From positions 1-64,000 of the forward strand of contig DALZZL010000001.1 in assembly GCA_031987425.1 (NCBI GenBank): a stretch of 64,000 nt of DNA. The letters are read 5' to 3'. The DNA is from Stenotrophomonas_A sp002429615 (GTDB lineage Bacteria; Pseudomonadota; Gammaproteobacteria; Xanthomonadales; Xanthomonadaceae). The stretch's first letter is position 1; each line of letters begins with the position of its first letter. This document shows, piece by piece, positions 1 to 8,756 of this stretch. Position numbers and translations under genes: made by a program. Below the pieces are notes generated by a model that was given only the letters and a program-made list of their open reading frames with translations, made no database searches and was not told the DNA's origin.

Positions 1-1120
1 GCTCGGCGCGTGGGAGCACTGGGGCGTGCCGGCATTGGCCGCGTTCGACGGGCTGGTGTGGTTCCGCGCCGAGCTGACGCTGACCGCCGCGCAGGCGCAG
101 CAGGCGCGCACGCTCGCCATCGGCACCGCCGATGAGATCGACATGACCTGGGTCAACGGCCGCGCGGTGGGCAGCAGCAACGGCGGCGAGCCGCGCCGCT
201 ATGCGCTACCGGCCGGCACCCTGCACGAGGGGCGCAACCTCGTCACCGTCGCGGTACTGGACACCTATCGCGACGGCGGCCTGATCGGGCCGGCCGACGT
301 GCAGGGCGTGATCCTCGCCGACGGCAGCCGCGTGCCGCTGGCGGGTTGGCAATATCGCGCCATGCCGCGCGATTTCCCATCGCCGCCACGCGCGCCGTGG
401 CAATCGGCTACCGGCCTGTCCACGCTCTACAACGGCATGATCGCGCCGCTGGGCAACTACGCGCTGCGCGGCGCGCTGTGGTACCAGGGCGAGTCCAACA
501 CCTTCGAGCCGGAACTGTATGGGCGCCTGTTGCGACTGTATCGCCAGGACCTGCGCCGGCAGTTCGGCCATGACCTGCCGCTGCTGATCGTGCAACTGGC
601 CGGCTACGGCGCGCCGTCCACCGTGCCGGTGGAAAGCGGCTCGGCGGCATTGCGCGAACAGCAGCGTCGCGTGGCGGCCGACGATCCCCGCAGCGGGCTC
701 GCGGTGGCGGTGGATATCGGCGAACGCACCGACATCCACCCGGCCAACAAGCAGGAACTGGGCCGGCGCCTGGCGCGTGCCGCCCGGCACGTCGTGTATG
801 GCGAGGCACTGGCCCCATCCGGCCCGGTGCCCCTCGGCGCCACGCGCGAGGGCACGGCGGTGGCGCTGCGCTTCGGCGACATCGAGCGTGGCCTGGTGGC
901 CTACAGCGCCGCGCATCCGATTGGCTTCGAACTGTGCGGCACGGCCGTCGGCAGCTGCCGCTACGCCGACGCGCGCCTCGATGGCGACCGCGTATGGCTG
1001 GCGGTGCCCGCCGGCATGGACGTGCAGCGCGTGCGCTACTGCTGGGCCGACAGCCCGGTGTGCACGCTCTACGACGGCAATGGCCTGCCGGCCGGCCCAT
1101 TCGAAATCCCGGTGCAATGA
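1..1120 (+). CDS. Sialate O-acetylesterase-type acetylesterase (5' end outside window)
   Basis: Partial: the frame is already open at base 2 and the true start lies upstream. The visible part is about 372 residues. It begins inside a beta-sandwich domain of the kind inserted in sialate 9-O-acetylesterases, then carries the SGNH-hydrolase block with GALWYQGESN, a signature of this family, and ends with a D-x-x-H-type segment (TDIHPANKQELG) that supplies the catalytic His. Family members remove acetyl groups from sugars; beside xylan enzymes, acetylated xylan or xylo-oligosaccharides are the likely substrate (inference). It is the first visible gene of a five-gene run; the next start is 22 bp downstream. 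More genes of the locus, such as a GH67 alpha-glucuronidase, may lie to the left, but none is visible. Confidence 0.85.
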   Translation, partial: LGAWEHWGVPALAAFDGLVWFRAELTLTAAQAQQARTLAIGTADEIDMTWVNGRAVGSSNGGEPRRYALPAGTLHEGRNLVTVAVLDTYRDGGLIGPADVQGVILADGSRVPLAGWQYRAMPRDFPSPPRAPWQSATGLSTLYNGMIAPLGNYALRGALWYQGESNTFEPELYGRLLRLYRQDLRRQFGHDLPLLIVQLAGYGAPSTVPVESGSAALREQQRRVAADDPRSGLAVAVDIGERTDIHPANKQELGRRLARAARHVVYGEALAPSGPVPLGATREGTAVALRFGDIERGLVAYSAAHPIGFELCGTAVGSCRYADARLDGDRVWLAVPAGMDVQRVRYCWADSPVCTLYDGNGLPAGPFEIPVQ

Positions 1121-1142
1121 CCCCTTTCCACGGAACCCGCAG

Positions 1143-2402
1143 ATGAATCCCGCCATCGAATCCGCTCCGCCGACCCAGGGCAGCCATCGCGACCGCGAGA
1201 TCGTCGAGGCCAAGGTGATCGTCACCAGCCCCGGCCGCAACTTCGTCACCTTGAAGATCGTCACCCGCAGCGGCGTGGTCGGGTGGGGTGATGCCACGCT
1301 CAACGGCCGCGAGCTGGCGGTGGCAGCGTATCTGCAGGAACACGTGGTGCCGAACCTGATCGGCCGTGACGCCGGACGCATCGAGGACACCTGGCAGTTC
1401 TTCTATCGCGGGGCCTATTGGCGGCGCGGGCCGGTGACGATGAGCGCGATCGCCGCCGTCGACGTGGCGCTGTGGGACATCCTTGGCAAGATGGCCGGCC
1501 TGCCGATCTACCAGCTGCTTGGCGGCCGTTCGCGCGAGGGCGCGCTGGTCTACGCGCATGCCAACGGCCGCGACATCGCCGAGGCCAGTGACGAGGTCGG
1601 CAAGTACCGCGAGATGGGCTTCCTCGCGATCCGTGCGCAATGCGGCGTACCCGGTGTGAAGAAGGCCTATGGCATCTCCACCGCCGGCAAACCCTACGAG
1701 CCGGCGGAAAGCGAACTGCCGGCGGAGACCGTGTGGTCCACGCCGCGCTATCTGGAGATCGCGCCACGCCTGTTCGAGCAGCTGCGGAAAGACCACGGCG
1801 ATGAAATCGAGCTGCTGCACGATGTGCACCACCGCCTGACCCCAATCGAAGCCGCACGGCTGGCGCGCAGCCTGGAGCCGTACCGGCTGTTCTGGATGGA
1901 AGACGCCACGCCGGCGGAGAACCAGCAGTCGTTCGAGCTGATCCGCCAGCATTCGGTGACGCCGCTGGCGGTGGGCGAGGTGTTCAACTCGATCTGGGAC
2001 TGCAAGTACCTCATCGAAAAACAACTCATCGACTATATCCGCACCACGATCGTGCACGCGGGCGGCATCACCCATGTGCGCCGCCTGGCGGATTTCGCGG
2101 CGCTCTACCAGGTGCGCACCGGCTTCCACGGCGCCACCGACCTGTCGCCGGTGTGCATGGGCGCGGCGCTGCACTTCGATACCTGGGTGCCGAACTTCGG
2201 CATCCAGGAGTACATGTTCCATAGCGAGCAGATGCTGGAAGTGTTCCCGCACGACTACGCATTCCGTGCCGGCCGCCTGCATGTCGGCGACAGCCCCGGC
2301 CATGGCGTGTCGCTGGACGAGAAGCTCGCGGCCCGTTATCCGTATGTGCCACGCCAGCTGCCGGTCGCGCGGCTGGAGGACGGTGCGATGTGGGACTGGT
2401 AA
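1143..2402 (+). CDS. manD: D-mannonate dehydratase, enolase superfamily (ManD/RspA type)
   Basis: 419 residues, the usual ManD length. It dehydrates D-mannonate to 2-keto-3-deoxy-D-gluconate in the cytoplasm, the last step of the glucuronate branch before KDG kinase. Compared with what is known of the Novosphingobium ManD active site, the expected residues all appear at a constant offset of 17: Arg164, Tyr176, Asp227, His229, Glu253, Glu279 and His329. The start at 1143 was chosen because upstream in-frame starts run back into the acetylesterase gene. The next gene begins 2 bp after the stop, so they are surely co-transcribed. Some RspA paralogues have low or no activity, but the pathway neighbours UxuB (here) and UxaC (31-32 kb) support the dehydratase role. 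It replaces the unrelated UxuA, which is not seen. Confidence 0.9.
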   Translation: MNPAIESAPPTQGSHRDREIVEAKVIVTSPGRNFVTLKIVTRSGVVGWGDATLNGRELAVAAYLQEHVVPNLIGRDAGRIEDTWQFFYRGAYWRRGPVTMSAIAAVDVALWDILGKMAGLPIYQLLGGRSREGALVYAHANGRDIAEASDEVGKYREMGFLAIRAQCGVPGVKKAYGISTAGKPYEPAESELPAETVWSTPRYLEIAPRLFEQLRKDHGDEIELLHDVHHRLTPIEAARLARSLEPYRLFWMEDATPAENQQSFELIRQHSVTPLAVGEVFNSIWDCKYLIEKQLIDYIRTTIVHAGGITHVRRLADFAALYQVRTGFHGATDLSPVCMGAALHFDTWVPNFGIQEYMFHSEQMLEVFPHDYAFRAGRLHVGDSPGHGVSLDEKLAARYPYVPRQLPVARLEDGAMWDW

Positions 2403-2404
2403 GC

Positions 2405-4090
2405 ATGTTGCGCGCCCGCCTGTCGCATGGCCTCGTCACCGCGATGCTGGCGTGCGCGAGCCTGTCCGCGTGGGCTGCCTCGCCGGTCGCCTTCGACGAC
2501 TTCGTGTATCAAGGCGACGATGCCGCCTTCGCCGTGCCGCTGGGCGCGCTGCAGTACCGCAACCCGGTGCTGGCCGGCTTCTACCCGGATCCCGCGGTGA
2601 CGCGGGTGGGAGACCGTTACTACCTGGTCAACTCCACGTTCGCGTATTTCCCGGGCATCCCGGTGTTCGAGAGCGAGGACCTGGTGCACTGGCGGCTGCT
2701 CGGGCATGCCATCGACCGACCCGGACAGCTCGATTTCTCCGGACTGGGCACCTCGCGCGGCGTATTCGCACCGAGCATCGCGCACCACGGCGACACCTTC
2801 TACATCTTCAATACCGCCGTGGACAACGGCGGCAACTACTACGTCACCGCGAAAGATCCGGCCGGGCCGTGGTCGGACCCGGTGTGGCTCAAGGACGTGG
2901 ATGGCATCGATCCGTCGCTGTTCATCGACGACGACGGCCGCGCCTACCTCCTCAACAATGGCCCGCCGCAGGGCACGCCGCGTTATCCAGGGCATCGCGC
3001 CATCTGGCTGCAGGCGTTCGACCTGGCCAGCGGCCAGCCGCAGGGGCCGCGCACGGTGCTGCTCGATGGTGGCGTGGCGCCGGAGACGCAGCCGATCTGG
3101 ATCGAAGGGCCGCACCTGTATCACCGCGATGGCTGGTACTACCTGTCCTGTGCCGAGGGTGGCACCGGGCCGCAGCATTCGCAGGTGGTGTTGCGCGCGC
3201 GCTCGCCATGGGGGCCGTTCCAACCCTACGCGCACAACCCCATCCTCACCCAGCGTGATCTGCCCGCCGATCGCCCGGATCCGATCGCCAACGCGGGCCA
3301 TGCCGATCTCGTCGAAGGCCGTGACGGGCGTTGGTGGGCGCTGTTCCTCGCCAGCCGCATCTACGGCGACGGACATTACCAGACGGGGCGCGAGACGTTC
3401 CTGCTGCCGGTGGAGTGGCGCGATGGCTGGCCGGTGATCCTCGATCCGGGTCACGCCATTCCACAGGTGGCGAGCGCGCCGTCTTGGATGCGCGCCAGCG
3501 CCACGCAGGCGCCGTTGAGCGGCAACTTCCGCTGGCATGACGACTTTTCCGCGCCCGCATTGCGGCCGGAATGGATCAGCCTGCGTGCGCCGCCGCGGTG
3601 GGCGGACGTGCGCCGGCAACCGGGCACGCTGTTGATCGAACCCCAGGCCGATGGCCTGGACGGCCACGGTCTGCCGTCATTCCTCGCGCGTCGCCAACAG
3701 CACGCGCGCTTCGACGCCGAGGTGCAAATGCAGGCGCCCGATGCTCCCGGCGTGACCGCCGGCCTGGCGCTATACCAGGACGAGGCGCACTGGTACGTGT
3801 TCGGTATCCAGCGCACGGCGCAGGGCCTGCAGCTGTTCCTGCAGCGGCAGACGCCAGAGGGGCGGCGCATCGTGGCGCAGCGGTTGTTGCCCGCGGCCGA
3901 GACATTGCGCCTGCGCATCCACGGGGATGCGGGGCGCGGCGATTTCGCCTTCGACAGCGGCGCCGGCTGGCAGCCGCTGCGCGAGGGCGAGGACATCCAT
4001 GTGTTGAGCACCGATCTGGCCGGCGGCTTCGTCGGCGTCACGGTCGGGCCTTATGCCAGGGCCGAAGCGGCCCCCTTCCAGGAGCACTGA
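2405..4090 (+). CDS. Secreted GH43 beta-xylosidase / alpha-L-arabinofuranosidase
   Basis: 561 residues with an N-terminal signal peptide (hydrophobic core about 8-25, cleavage near AWA-AS). A five-bladed beta-propeller GH43 domain spans about 45-350, with the catalytic triad visible: base Asp62 (FYPDPAV), pKa modulator Asp169 (DGIDPSLF) and acid Glu234 (WIEGPHLY). A C-terminal beta-sandwich (about 375-560) resembles the GH43 C2 concanavalin-like domain of beta-xylosidases. It would release xylose or arabinose from xylo-oligosaccharides in the periplasm. A GTG start 15 bp upstream is possible, but the ATG at 2405 puts the signal peptide at the N-terminus. The gap to ManD is 2 bp and to the GH3 gene 1 bp. 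A paralogue with the same architecture lies at 40824-42506. Confidence 0.9.
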   Translation: MLRARLSHGLVTAMLACASLSAWAASPVAFDDFVYQGDDAAFAVPLGALQYRNPVLAGFYPDPAVTRVGDRYYLVNSTFAYFPGIPVFESEDLVHWRLLGHAIDRPGQLDFSGLGTSRGVFAPSIAHHGDTFYIFNTAVDNGGNYYVTAKDPAGPWSDPVWLKDVDGIDPSLFIDDDGRAYLLNNGPPQGTPRYPGHRAIWLQAFDLASGQPQGPRTVLLDGGVAPETQPIWIEGPHLYHRDGWYYLSCAEGGTGPQHSQVVLRARSPWGPFQPYAHNPILTQRDLPADRPDPIANAGHADLVEGRDGRWWALFLASRIYGDGHYQTGRETFLLPVEWRDGWPVILDPGHAIPQVASAPSWMRASATQAPLSGNFRWHDDFSAPALRPEWISLRAPPRWADVRRQPGTLLIEPQADGLDGHGLPSFLARRQQHARFDAEVQMQAPDAPGVTAGLALYQDEAHWYVFGIQRTAQGLQLFLQRQTPEGRRIVAQRLLPAAETLRLRIHGDAGRGDFAFDSGAGWQPLREGEDIHVLSTDLAGGFVGVTVGPYARAEAAPFQEH

Positions 4091-4091
4091 C

Positions 4092-6779
4092 ATGCCATTG
4101 CTGTCCCCCCGTGGCCACCGCGCCATCGCCCTGGCGGTGGCGCTGTCGCTGCTCCCGCTGGCGGCCGCCGCCGCCGATGCACCGGCATCCGCGCAGCGCC
4201 CGCTGTATCTGGACCCGGATCGCGGCTTCGAGGAACGCGCCGCCGATCTGGTCTCGCGCATGACGCTGGAGGAGAAGGTCAGCCAGATGCAGAACAGCGC
4301 CGCGGCGATTCCCCGCCTCGGCGTGCCCGCCTACGACTGGTGGAACGAAGCGCTGCACGGCGTGGCACGCGCCGGCGGCGCCACGGTGTTCCCGCAGGCG
4401 ATCGCCCTGGCGGCCACCTTCGATGCACCGCTGATGCACCAGGTCGCCACCACCATCAGCGACGAGGCGCGCGCCAAGCACCACGAGTTCCTGCGCCAGG
4501 GCCAGCACGGCCGCTACCAGGGCCTGACGTTCTGGTCGCCGAACATCAACATCTTCCGCGACCCGCGCTGGGGCCGGGGGCAGGAGACCTACGGCGAAGA
4601 CCCGTACCTGACTTCGCGCATGGGCGTGAACTTCGTGCAGGGCCTGCAGGGCGATGATCCGAAATACCGCAAGGTCGATGCCACCGCCAAGCACTTCGCT
4701 GTGCACAGCGGCCCGGAGGCGACGCGGCATGAGGTGGATGTGCGTCCGGATCCGCGCGACCTCCATGAAACCTATCTGCCGGCGTTCCAGGCACTGGTGC
4801 AGGAGGGACATGTCGATGCGGTCATGGGCGCCTACAACCGGGTCAATGGCGAATCCGCCTCGGCCAGCCAGCTGCTGCTGCAGGACACCCTGCGTCGCGA
4901 CTGGGGCTTCAAGGGCTATGTGGTCTCCGACTGCGATTCGGTCGAAGACATCTACAAGCACCACAAGCTGGTCGGCACCGCCGAGGAAGCGTCCGCGCTG
5001 GCGGTCAAACGCGGGCTGGCGCTGGATTGCGGCAAGACCTATGCCTCGCTGACCCAGGCGGTGAAGCAGGGACTGGTCAGCGAGGCCGAGATCGACACGG
5101 CGGTGACCGAGCTGTTTACCGCGCGCATGCGACTGGGCATGTTCGATCCGCCCGAGCGCGTGCCCTACGCCAACATTCCCTACACGGTGAACCAGGCCCC
5201 GGCGCATGACGAACTGGCGCTGCGTGCGGCCAGCGAATCGTTGGTATTGCTGAAGAATGATGGTGTGCTGCCGCTGTCGCCATCGATCAAGCGCGTTGCG
5301 GTGATCGGCCCGACCGCCGATGACCCGATGGCGCTGCTCGGCAATTACTACGGCACGCCGGCGGCGCCCGTCACCGTACTGGCCGGCATCCGCAAGGCGC
5401 TGCCCAACGCCGAAGTGGTGTACGCCCGCGGCAGCGACCTGGTCGAGCGCCGCGAGGACCCCGACGCCGACAGCCCCATCGAGCCGCGCTACCTGCGCCC
5501 CACCGCGCTGGCGAACGAGCGCGGCCTGATGGGGGCATATTTCCGTGGCAAGGACCTGAAGGGCGAACCGGCGTTGACGCGCCTGGATTCGCACGTCGCC
5601 TTCCGCTGGGACCGCGGCGCCCCGACCGACGATGCCGTTGCCCGCGGCGAGCTGAGCCGGGACAAGGCGCTCGGCAACGACGACTTCAGCGTGCGCTGGA
5701 CCGGTCAGCTGCTGCCGCCGCGTGATGGCACCTACGACCTCAGTGTCACCGCCAATGACGGCTTCCGTCTCTACATTGACGGCAAGCGCGTGCTCGACCG
5801 CTGGACCAACGCCGATCGTGCCCAGGCCGAGCACGCCCAGGTCGAATTGCGCGGTGGCCAGGCCTACGACCTGCGGCTGGAATACTACGAGCACGAACGC
5901 GATGCCGCGGTGCGCCTGGCCTGGCGTCTGCCGGGCGGGGCGCCGCCGTTGCAGGAGGCATTGCAGGCCGCGCGGGATGCCGACGCGGTGATCTTCGTGG
6001 GTGGACTCACCGGCGATGTCGAAGGCGAGGAGATGGATGTCAGCTATCCGGGCTTCGCCGGTGGCGACCGCACCGACCTGCGCCTGCCCAAACCGCAGCG
6101 CGAACTGCTCGAAGCCTTGCAGGGCACCGGCAAGCCGGTGGTGGCGGTGCTGACCGCCGGCTCGGCGCTGGCGATCGACTGGGCACAGCAGCATGTGCCG
6201 GCGATCCTGCTGGCGTGGTATCCCGGGCAGCGCGGTGGCGATGCCGTGGCCGATGCACTGTTTGGCAAATCCAGCCCGGGCGGCCGCCTGCCGGTGACGT
6301 TCTACACAGCGGACGCAAAGCTGCCTGCATTCGACGACTATTCGATGCGGGGACGCACATATCGCTACTACGAAGGGCAGGCGCTGTACCCGTTCGGGTT
6401 CGGCCTGAGCTACGCCAAGTTCGACTACGCCGGGCTCAAGCTCGATCGTCGCCAGGGCAAGGCCGGCGAGCCGTTGCAGGTGAAGCTGCGGGTGCGCAAC
6501 AGCGGCAAGGTCGCCGCCGACGAAGTGGTGCAGCTCTATCTGCGCCCGCTTGATCCGGCGCGCCCGCGTGCGCTGAAGGAACTGCGCGGCTTCAGTCGCA
6601 TCACCCTGCAGCCGGGCGAGCAGCGCGAAGTCACCTTCGAGGTGCAGCCGGAGCGCGACCTGCGCGTCTATGACCCGCAGCGCGCGGCCTACGTGGTCGA
6701 TCCGGGCCGGTATGAAGTGCAGCTGGGTGCATCGAGCGCCGACGTACGGCTGAAGCAGGTCTACACGGTGACCGAGTGA
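4092..6779 (+). CDS. Secreted GH3 beta-xylosidase/beta-glucosidase with inserted PA14 domain
   Basis: 895 residues with a signal peptide (hydrophobic about 11-28, Ala-rich cleavage site). The N-terminal (alpha/beta)8 barrel carries KHF and the nucleophile Asp280 in GYVVSDCDSV. The C-terminal alpha/beta sandwich is interrupted at about 473-615 by a PA14-like carbohydrate-binding segment (AYFRG start, YDLRLEYYEH near its end), and a fibronectin-III-like domain closes the protein (about 780-895, LKELRGFSRI). Bacterial GH3 enzymes of this architecture act as beta-xylosidases or beta-glucosidases; the xylan operon favours xylosidase. The ATG at 4092 lies 1 bp after the GH43 stop. An earlier in-frame start inside GH43 is rejected because it would bury the signal peptide. 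The stop overlaps the uxuB start (TGATG). Confidence 0.9.
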   Translation: MPLLSPRGHRAIALAVALSLLPLAAAAADAPASAQRPLYLDPDRGFEERAADLVSRMTLEEKVSQMQNSAAAIPRLGVPAYDWWNEALHGVARAGGATVFPQAIALAATFDAPLMHQVATTISDEARAKHHEFLRQGQHGRYQGLTFWSPNINIFRDPRWGRGQETYGEDPYLTSRMGVNFVQGLQGDDPKYRKVDATAKHFAVHSGPEATRHEVDVRPDPRDLHETYLPAFQALVQEGHVDAVMGAYNRVNGESASASQLLLQDTLRRDWGFKGYVVSDCDSVEDIYKHHKLVGTAEEASALAVKRGLALDCGKTYASLTQAVKQGLVSEAEIDTAVTELFTARMRLGMFDPPERVPYANIPYTVNQAPAHDELALRAASESLVLLKNDGVLPLSPSIKRVAVIGPTADDPMALLGNYYGTPAAPVTVLAGIRKALPNAEVVYARGSDLVERREDPDADSPIEPRYLRPTALANERGLMGAYFRGKDLKGEPALTRLDSHVAFRWDRGAPTDDAVARGELSRDKALGNDDFSVRWTGQLLPPRDGTYDLSVTANDGFRLYIDGKRVLDRWTNADRAQAEHAQVELRGGQAYDLRLEYYEHERDAAVRLAWRLPGGAPPLQEALQAARDADAVIFVGGLTGDVEGEEMDVSYPGFAGGDRTDLRLPKPQRELLEALQGTGKPVVAVLTAGSALAIDWAQQHVPAILLAWYPGQRGGDAVADALFGKSSPGGRLPVTFYTADAKLPAFDDYSMRGRTYRYYEGQALYPFGFGLSYAKFDYAGLKLDRRQGKAGEPLQVKLRVRNSGKVAADEVVQLYLRPLDPARPRALKELRGFSRITLQPGEQREVTFEVQPERDLRVYDPQRAAYVVDPGRYEVQLGASSADVRLKQVYTVTE

Positions 6780-8245
6780 TGTCGCTGCCGTCGCGCCTGT
6801 GCGATGCCACCCTGGCGCAGTTGCCGGCCGGGGTAGGCCGGCCCGGCTACGACCGCGCGGCGACGCGCATCGGCGTCGTGCACCTGGGCATCGGCGCGTT
6901 CCACCGCGCCCACCAGGCGGTGTATCTGGACGACGTGCTGGCCCACGAGCCGGACTGGGCGATCAGCGGCGTCTCGCTGCGCAGTCCGGATGTGCGTGAT
7001 GCATTGCAGCCGCAGGACGGCCTGTATGCCCTGGCCTTGCTGGAAGAGCCGGCCGCGTGGCGGGTGATCGGTGCGGTACGCGAGGTGTTGTGCGCACCGC
7101 AGCAGCAGGCGGCGGTGCTGGACCGGCTGGCCGACCCCGGCGTGCGGCTGGTGATGCTGACCGTCACCGAGAAGGGCTATTGCCTGGCGGGCGACAGCCT
7201 CGACCTGGCGCACCCGGACATCGTGGCGGATCTCGCCAACCCGACGACGCCGGGAAGCGCGATCGGCTACCTCGTCGCCGGCCTGCGCCTGCGGCGCGCG
7301 CGTGGCGTGCCGGCCTATACCGTGCTGAGCTGCGACAACCTGGCCGACAATGGCGGCAAGCTGCGGCGCGCATGCGTGCGCTATGCGATGCAGGTCGACC
7401 CCGCGTTGGCGGCGTGGATCGATGCACAGGCGCGCTTCCCGCGTTCGATGGTGGACAGCATCACCCCGGCCAGCGACGAGGCGCTCCGCCAGCGTGCGGC
7501 AGCCGCGCTGGGCATGGAGGATGCGTGGCCGGTGCAGCGCGAGCCCTATACCCAATGGGTGATCGAGGACGACTTCGCGCTGGGGCGCCCGGACTGGGCC
7601 CGCGTGGGCGTGACCCTGAGCACGGATATCGCCGGCTACGATCGCGCGAAGCTGCGCCTGCTCAACGCGCCGCATTCGGCGATGGCATACCTGGGGACGC
7701 TGCTCGGCCTGGAGACCGTGGCCGAGGCGATGCGGCATCCCACGCTGGGTCCGTTCATCGCCACGCTGATGCGCGCGCATATCGCGCCCAATCTCGATCC
7801 GCCGCAGGGCATGAATACCGCGGCCTACATCGACGCGATCCTGGCGCGCTTCGCCAATCCGCAGGTGCGTCACCGCCTGTTGCAGATTGCGCAGGACGGC
7901 TCGCAGAAGATCCCGGTGCGCTTCTTCGGCACCCTGGCGCAGGCGCTCGCCAACGCCCATCCGATCGATGCGCTATGCCTGCCGGTGGCGGCCTGGCTGC
8001 AGTTCGTGCGGCGACAGGCCCAGGCGGGCATCCCGCTGATGGATCCCTTGGCAGCGCGGCTGGCGACACTCGGTGCGCGGATGCAGGGCGATGCAACGCA
8101 GGATGTGGCGATGTTCGTGCAAGACAGCGGCGTGTTCGCGGCGCTGGCTGACGAGCCTGCATTCGTCGCGGCATTGACCGGCGCGTATGCCGCGCTGGAG
8201 GGGCAGGGCGACATGGCGTTGTCACGGGCGATCGTGCGCGTTTGA
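6779..8245 (+). CDS. uxuB: D-fructuronate reductase (D-mannonate oxidoreductase), mannitol dehydrogenase family
   Basis: 488 residues, full length for the long-chain polyol dehydrogenase family. The N-terminal Rossmann fold starts with IGVVHLGIGAFHRAHQ, and the C-terminal domain holds the family Lys/His active-site region (around SMVDSITPA and the K-L-R-L-LN-APHS segment). It reduces D-fructuronate to D-mannonate with NAD(P)H in the cytoplasm. UxaC at 31-32 kb makes its substrate and ManD at 1.1-2.4 kb uses its product. Mannitol dehydrogenase or tagaturonate reductase are alternatives within the family, but the glucuronate context is strong. The ATG overlaps the GH3 stop by one base, so translation is probably coupled. 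Last gene of the operon. Confidence 0.88.
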   Translation: MSLPSRLCDATLAQLPAGVGRPGYDRAATRIGVVHLGIGAFHRAHQAVYLDDVLAHEPDWAISGVSLRSPDVRDALQPQDGLYALALLEEPAAWRVIGAVREVLCAPQQQAAVLDRLADPGVRLVMLTVTEKGYCLAGDSLDLAHPDIVADLANPTTPGSAIGYLVAGLRLRRARGVPAYTVLSCDNLADNGGKLRRACVRYAMQVDPALAAWIDAQARFPRSMVDSITPASDEALRQRAAAALGMEDAWPVQREPYTQWVIEDDFALGRPDWARVGVTLSTDIAGYDRAKLRLLNAPHSAMAYLGTLLGLETVAEAMRHPTLGPFIATLMRAHIAPNLDPPQGMNTAAYIDAILARFANPQVRHRLLQIAQDGSQKIPVRFFGTLAQALANAHPIDALCLPVAAWLQFVRRQAQAGIPLMDPLAARLATLGARMQGDATQDVAMFVQDSGVFAALADEPAFVAALTGAYAALEGQGDMALSRAIVRV

Positions 8246-8275
8246 TCCGCGTCGTGACGTTGGACATACGAACAG

Positions 8276-8287
8276 CGCGCTAGCGCG
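8276..8287. terminator. 12-bp perfect palindrome CGCGCTAGCGCG after uxuB
   Basis: Perfect GC-rich dyad (CGCGCTAGCGCG) 30 bp after the uxuB stop. It could fold as a short hairpin and act as a weak terminator, or be a protein site. There is no T-tract, so a Rho-independent role is not proven. The rest of 8246-8483 holds the promoter and operator region of the next gene. Confidence 0.3.
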
Positions 8288-8405
8288 ATGGCGTGCTTTT
8301 TCGGCGCGATGCACGCGCGTGGTGCGTGCTATATCCGTCATCGCTGACGAAGTGCCGATGCATCTGGGGGGGGCGCCGGTTTCAAGCAAGCCGGCAGGTG
8401 GGAAG

Positions 8406-8463
8406 GTTGTCAGTCATTCGCATGTCAGTTGTCGTTTGACAACCGGCCGATTCCCCTTAGACT
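8406..8463 (+). promoter_or_regulatory. Candidate promoter with overlapping operator for the HicA-like/HTH module
   Basis: A consensus -35 hexamer TTGACA at 8436-8441 is followed, with 16-bp spacing, by TAGACT at 8458-8463, a 4/6 match to a -10 box. The inverted repeat GTTGTCGTTTGACAAC (8428-8443, six-base perfect arms, 4-bp spacer) overlaps the -35. A third GTTGTC lies at 8406-8411, and TGTCAGT occurs twice in direct orientation (8408-8414 and 8423-8429). This is a typical arrangement for autorepression by a DNA-binding partner, here plausibly the HTH protein at 8757. Sequence pattern only; binding is inferred. Confidence 0.5.
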
Positions 8464-8483
8464 GCCACCTGTCCTCCCTGCCC

Positions 8484-8744
8484 ATGAGCCGAAGATCACA
8501 CCCCAAACCCGAAGTGGAAGCCGCGTTGCGGCATGCCGAGTCGCATGGATGGCGGGTCAAGGTGGGCGGCGGTCACGCGTGGGGACGAATGTATTGTCCC
8601 TACAACAACGTGCACTGCCGCTGTGGCGAGTTCTGTCTGGTCAGCATCTGGAGCACGCCCCGCAATGCGGAGCATCACGCCAGACAATTACGACGGGTGG
8701 TGGACAGCTGTTTGCTGGAACGGGCCAAACACATAGATGCCTGA
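8484..8744 (+). CDS. Small HicA-like basic protein with Cys cluster (putative toxin of a TA-like pair)
   Basis: 86 residues. Not confidently assigned to a named family. The layout resembles HicA mRNA interferases (small alpha-beta-beta-beta-alpha dsRBD-like proteins): an N-terminal helix (about 8-21), GW, then a glycine turn followed by His31 (VGGGHAWGR) where HicA has its catalytic GSHH, then strands and a C-terminal basic helix (about 60-78, HHARQLRRVV). Unlike HicA it has Cys38, Cys45, Cys47 and Cys51 in a C-x6-C-x-C-x3-C pattern that could bind metal. The start at 8484 follows the candidate promoter; an in-frame start at 8187 would overlap uxuB and is rejected. The stop is 12 bp before the HTH gene at 8757, so the two form a tight pair. 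A toxin role is inference. Confidence 0.6.
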   Translation: MSRRSHPKPEVEAALRHAESHGWRVKVGGGHAWGRMYCPYNNVHCRCGEFCLVSIWSTPRNAEHHARQLRRVVDSCLLERAKHIDA

Positions 8745-8756
8745 CAGGAGTCGAAG

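Noticed and set aside
777..1142. In-frame N-terminal extension of ManD inside the acetylesterase gene
   Set aside because: The extension has shadow composition and overlaps a real gene in another frame; the ATG at 1143 gives the normal family length.
4038..6194. 718-codon minus-strand frame over the GH3 gene
   Set aside because: Antisense to a complete GH3 enzyme with catalytic residues; no recognisable domain on the minus strand.
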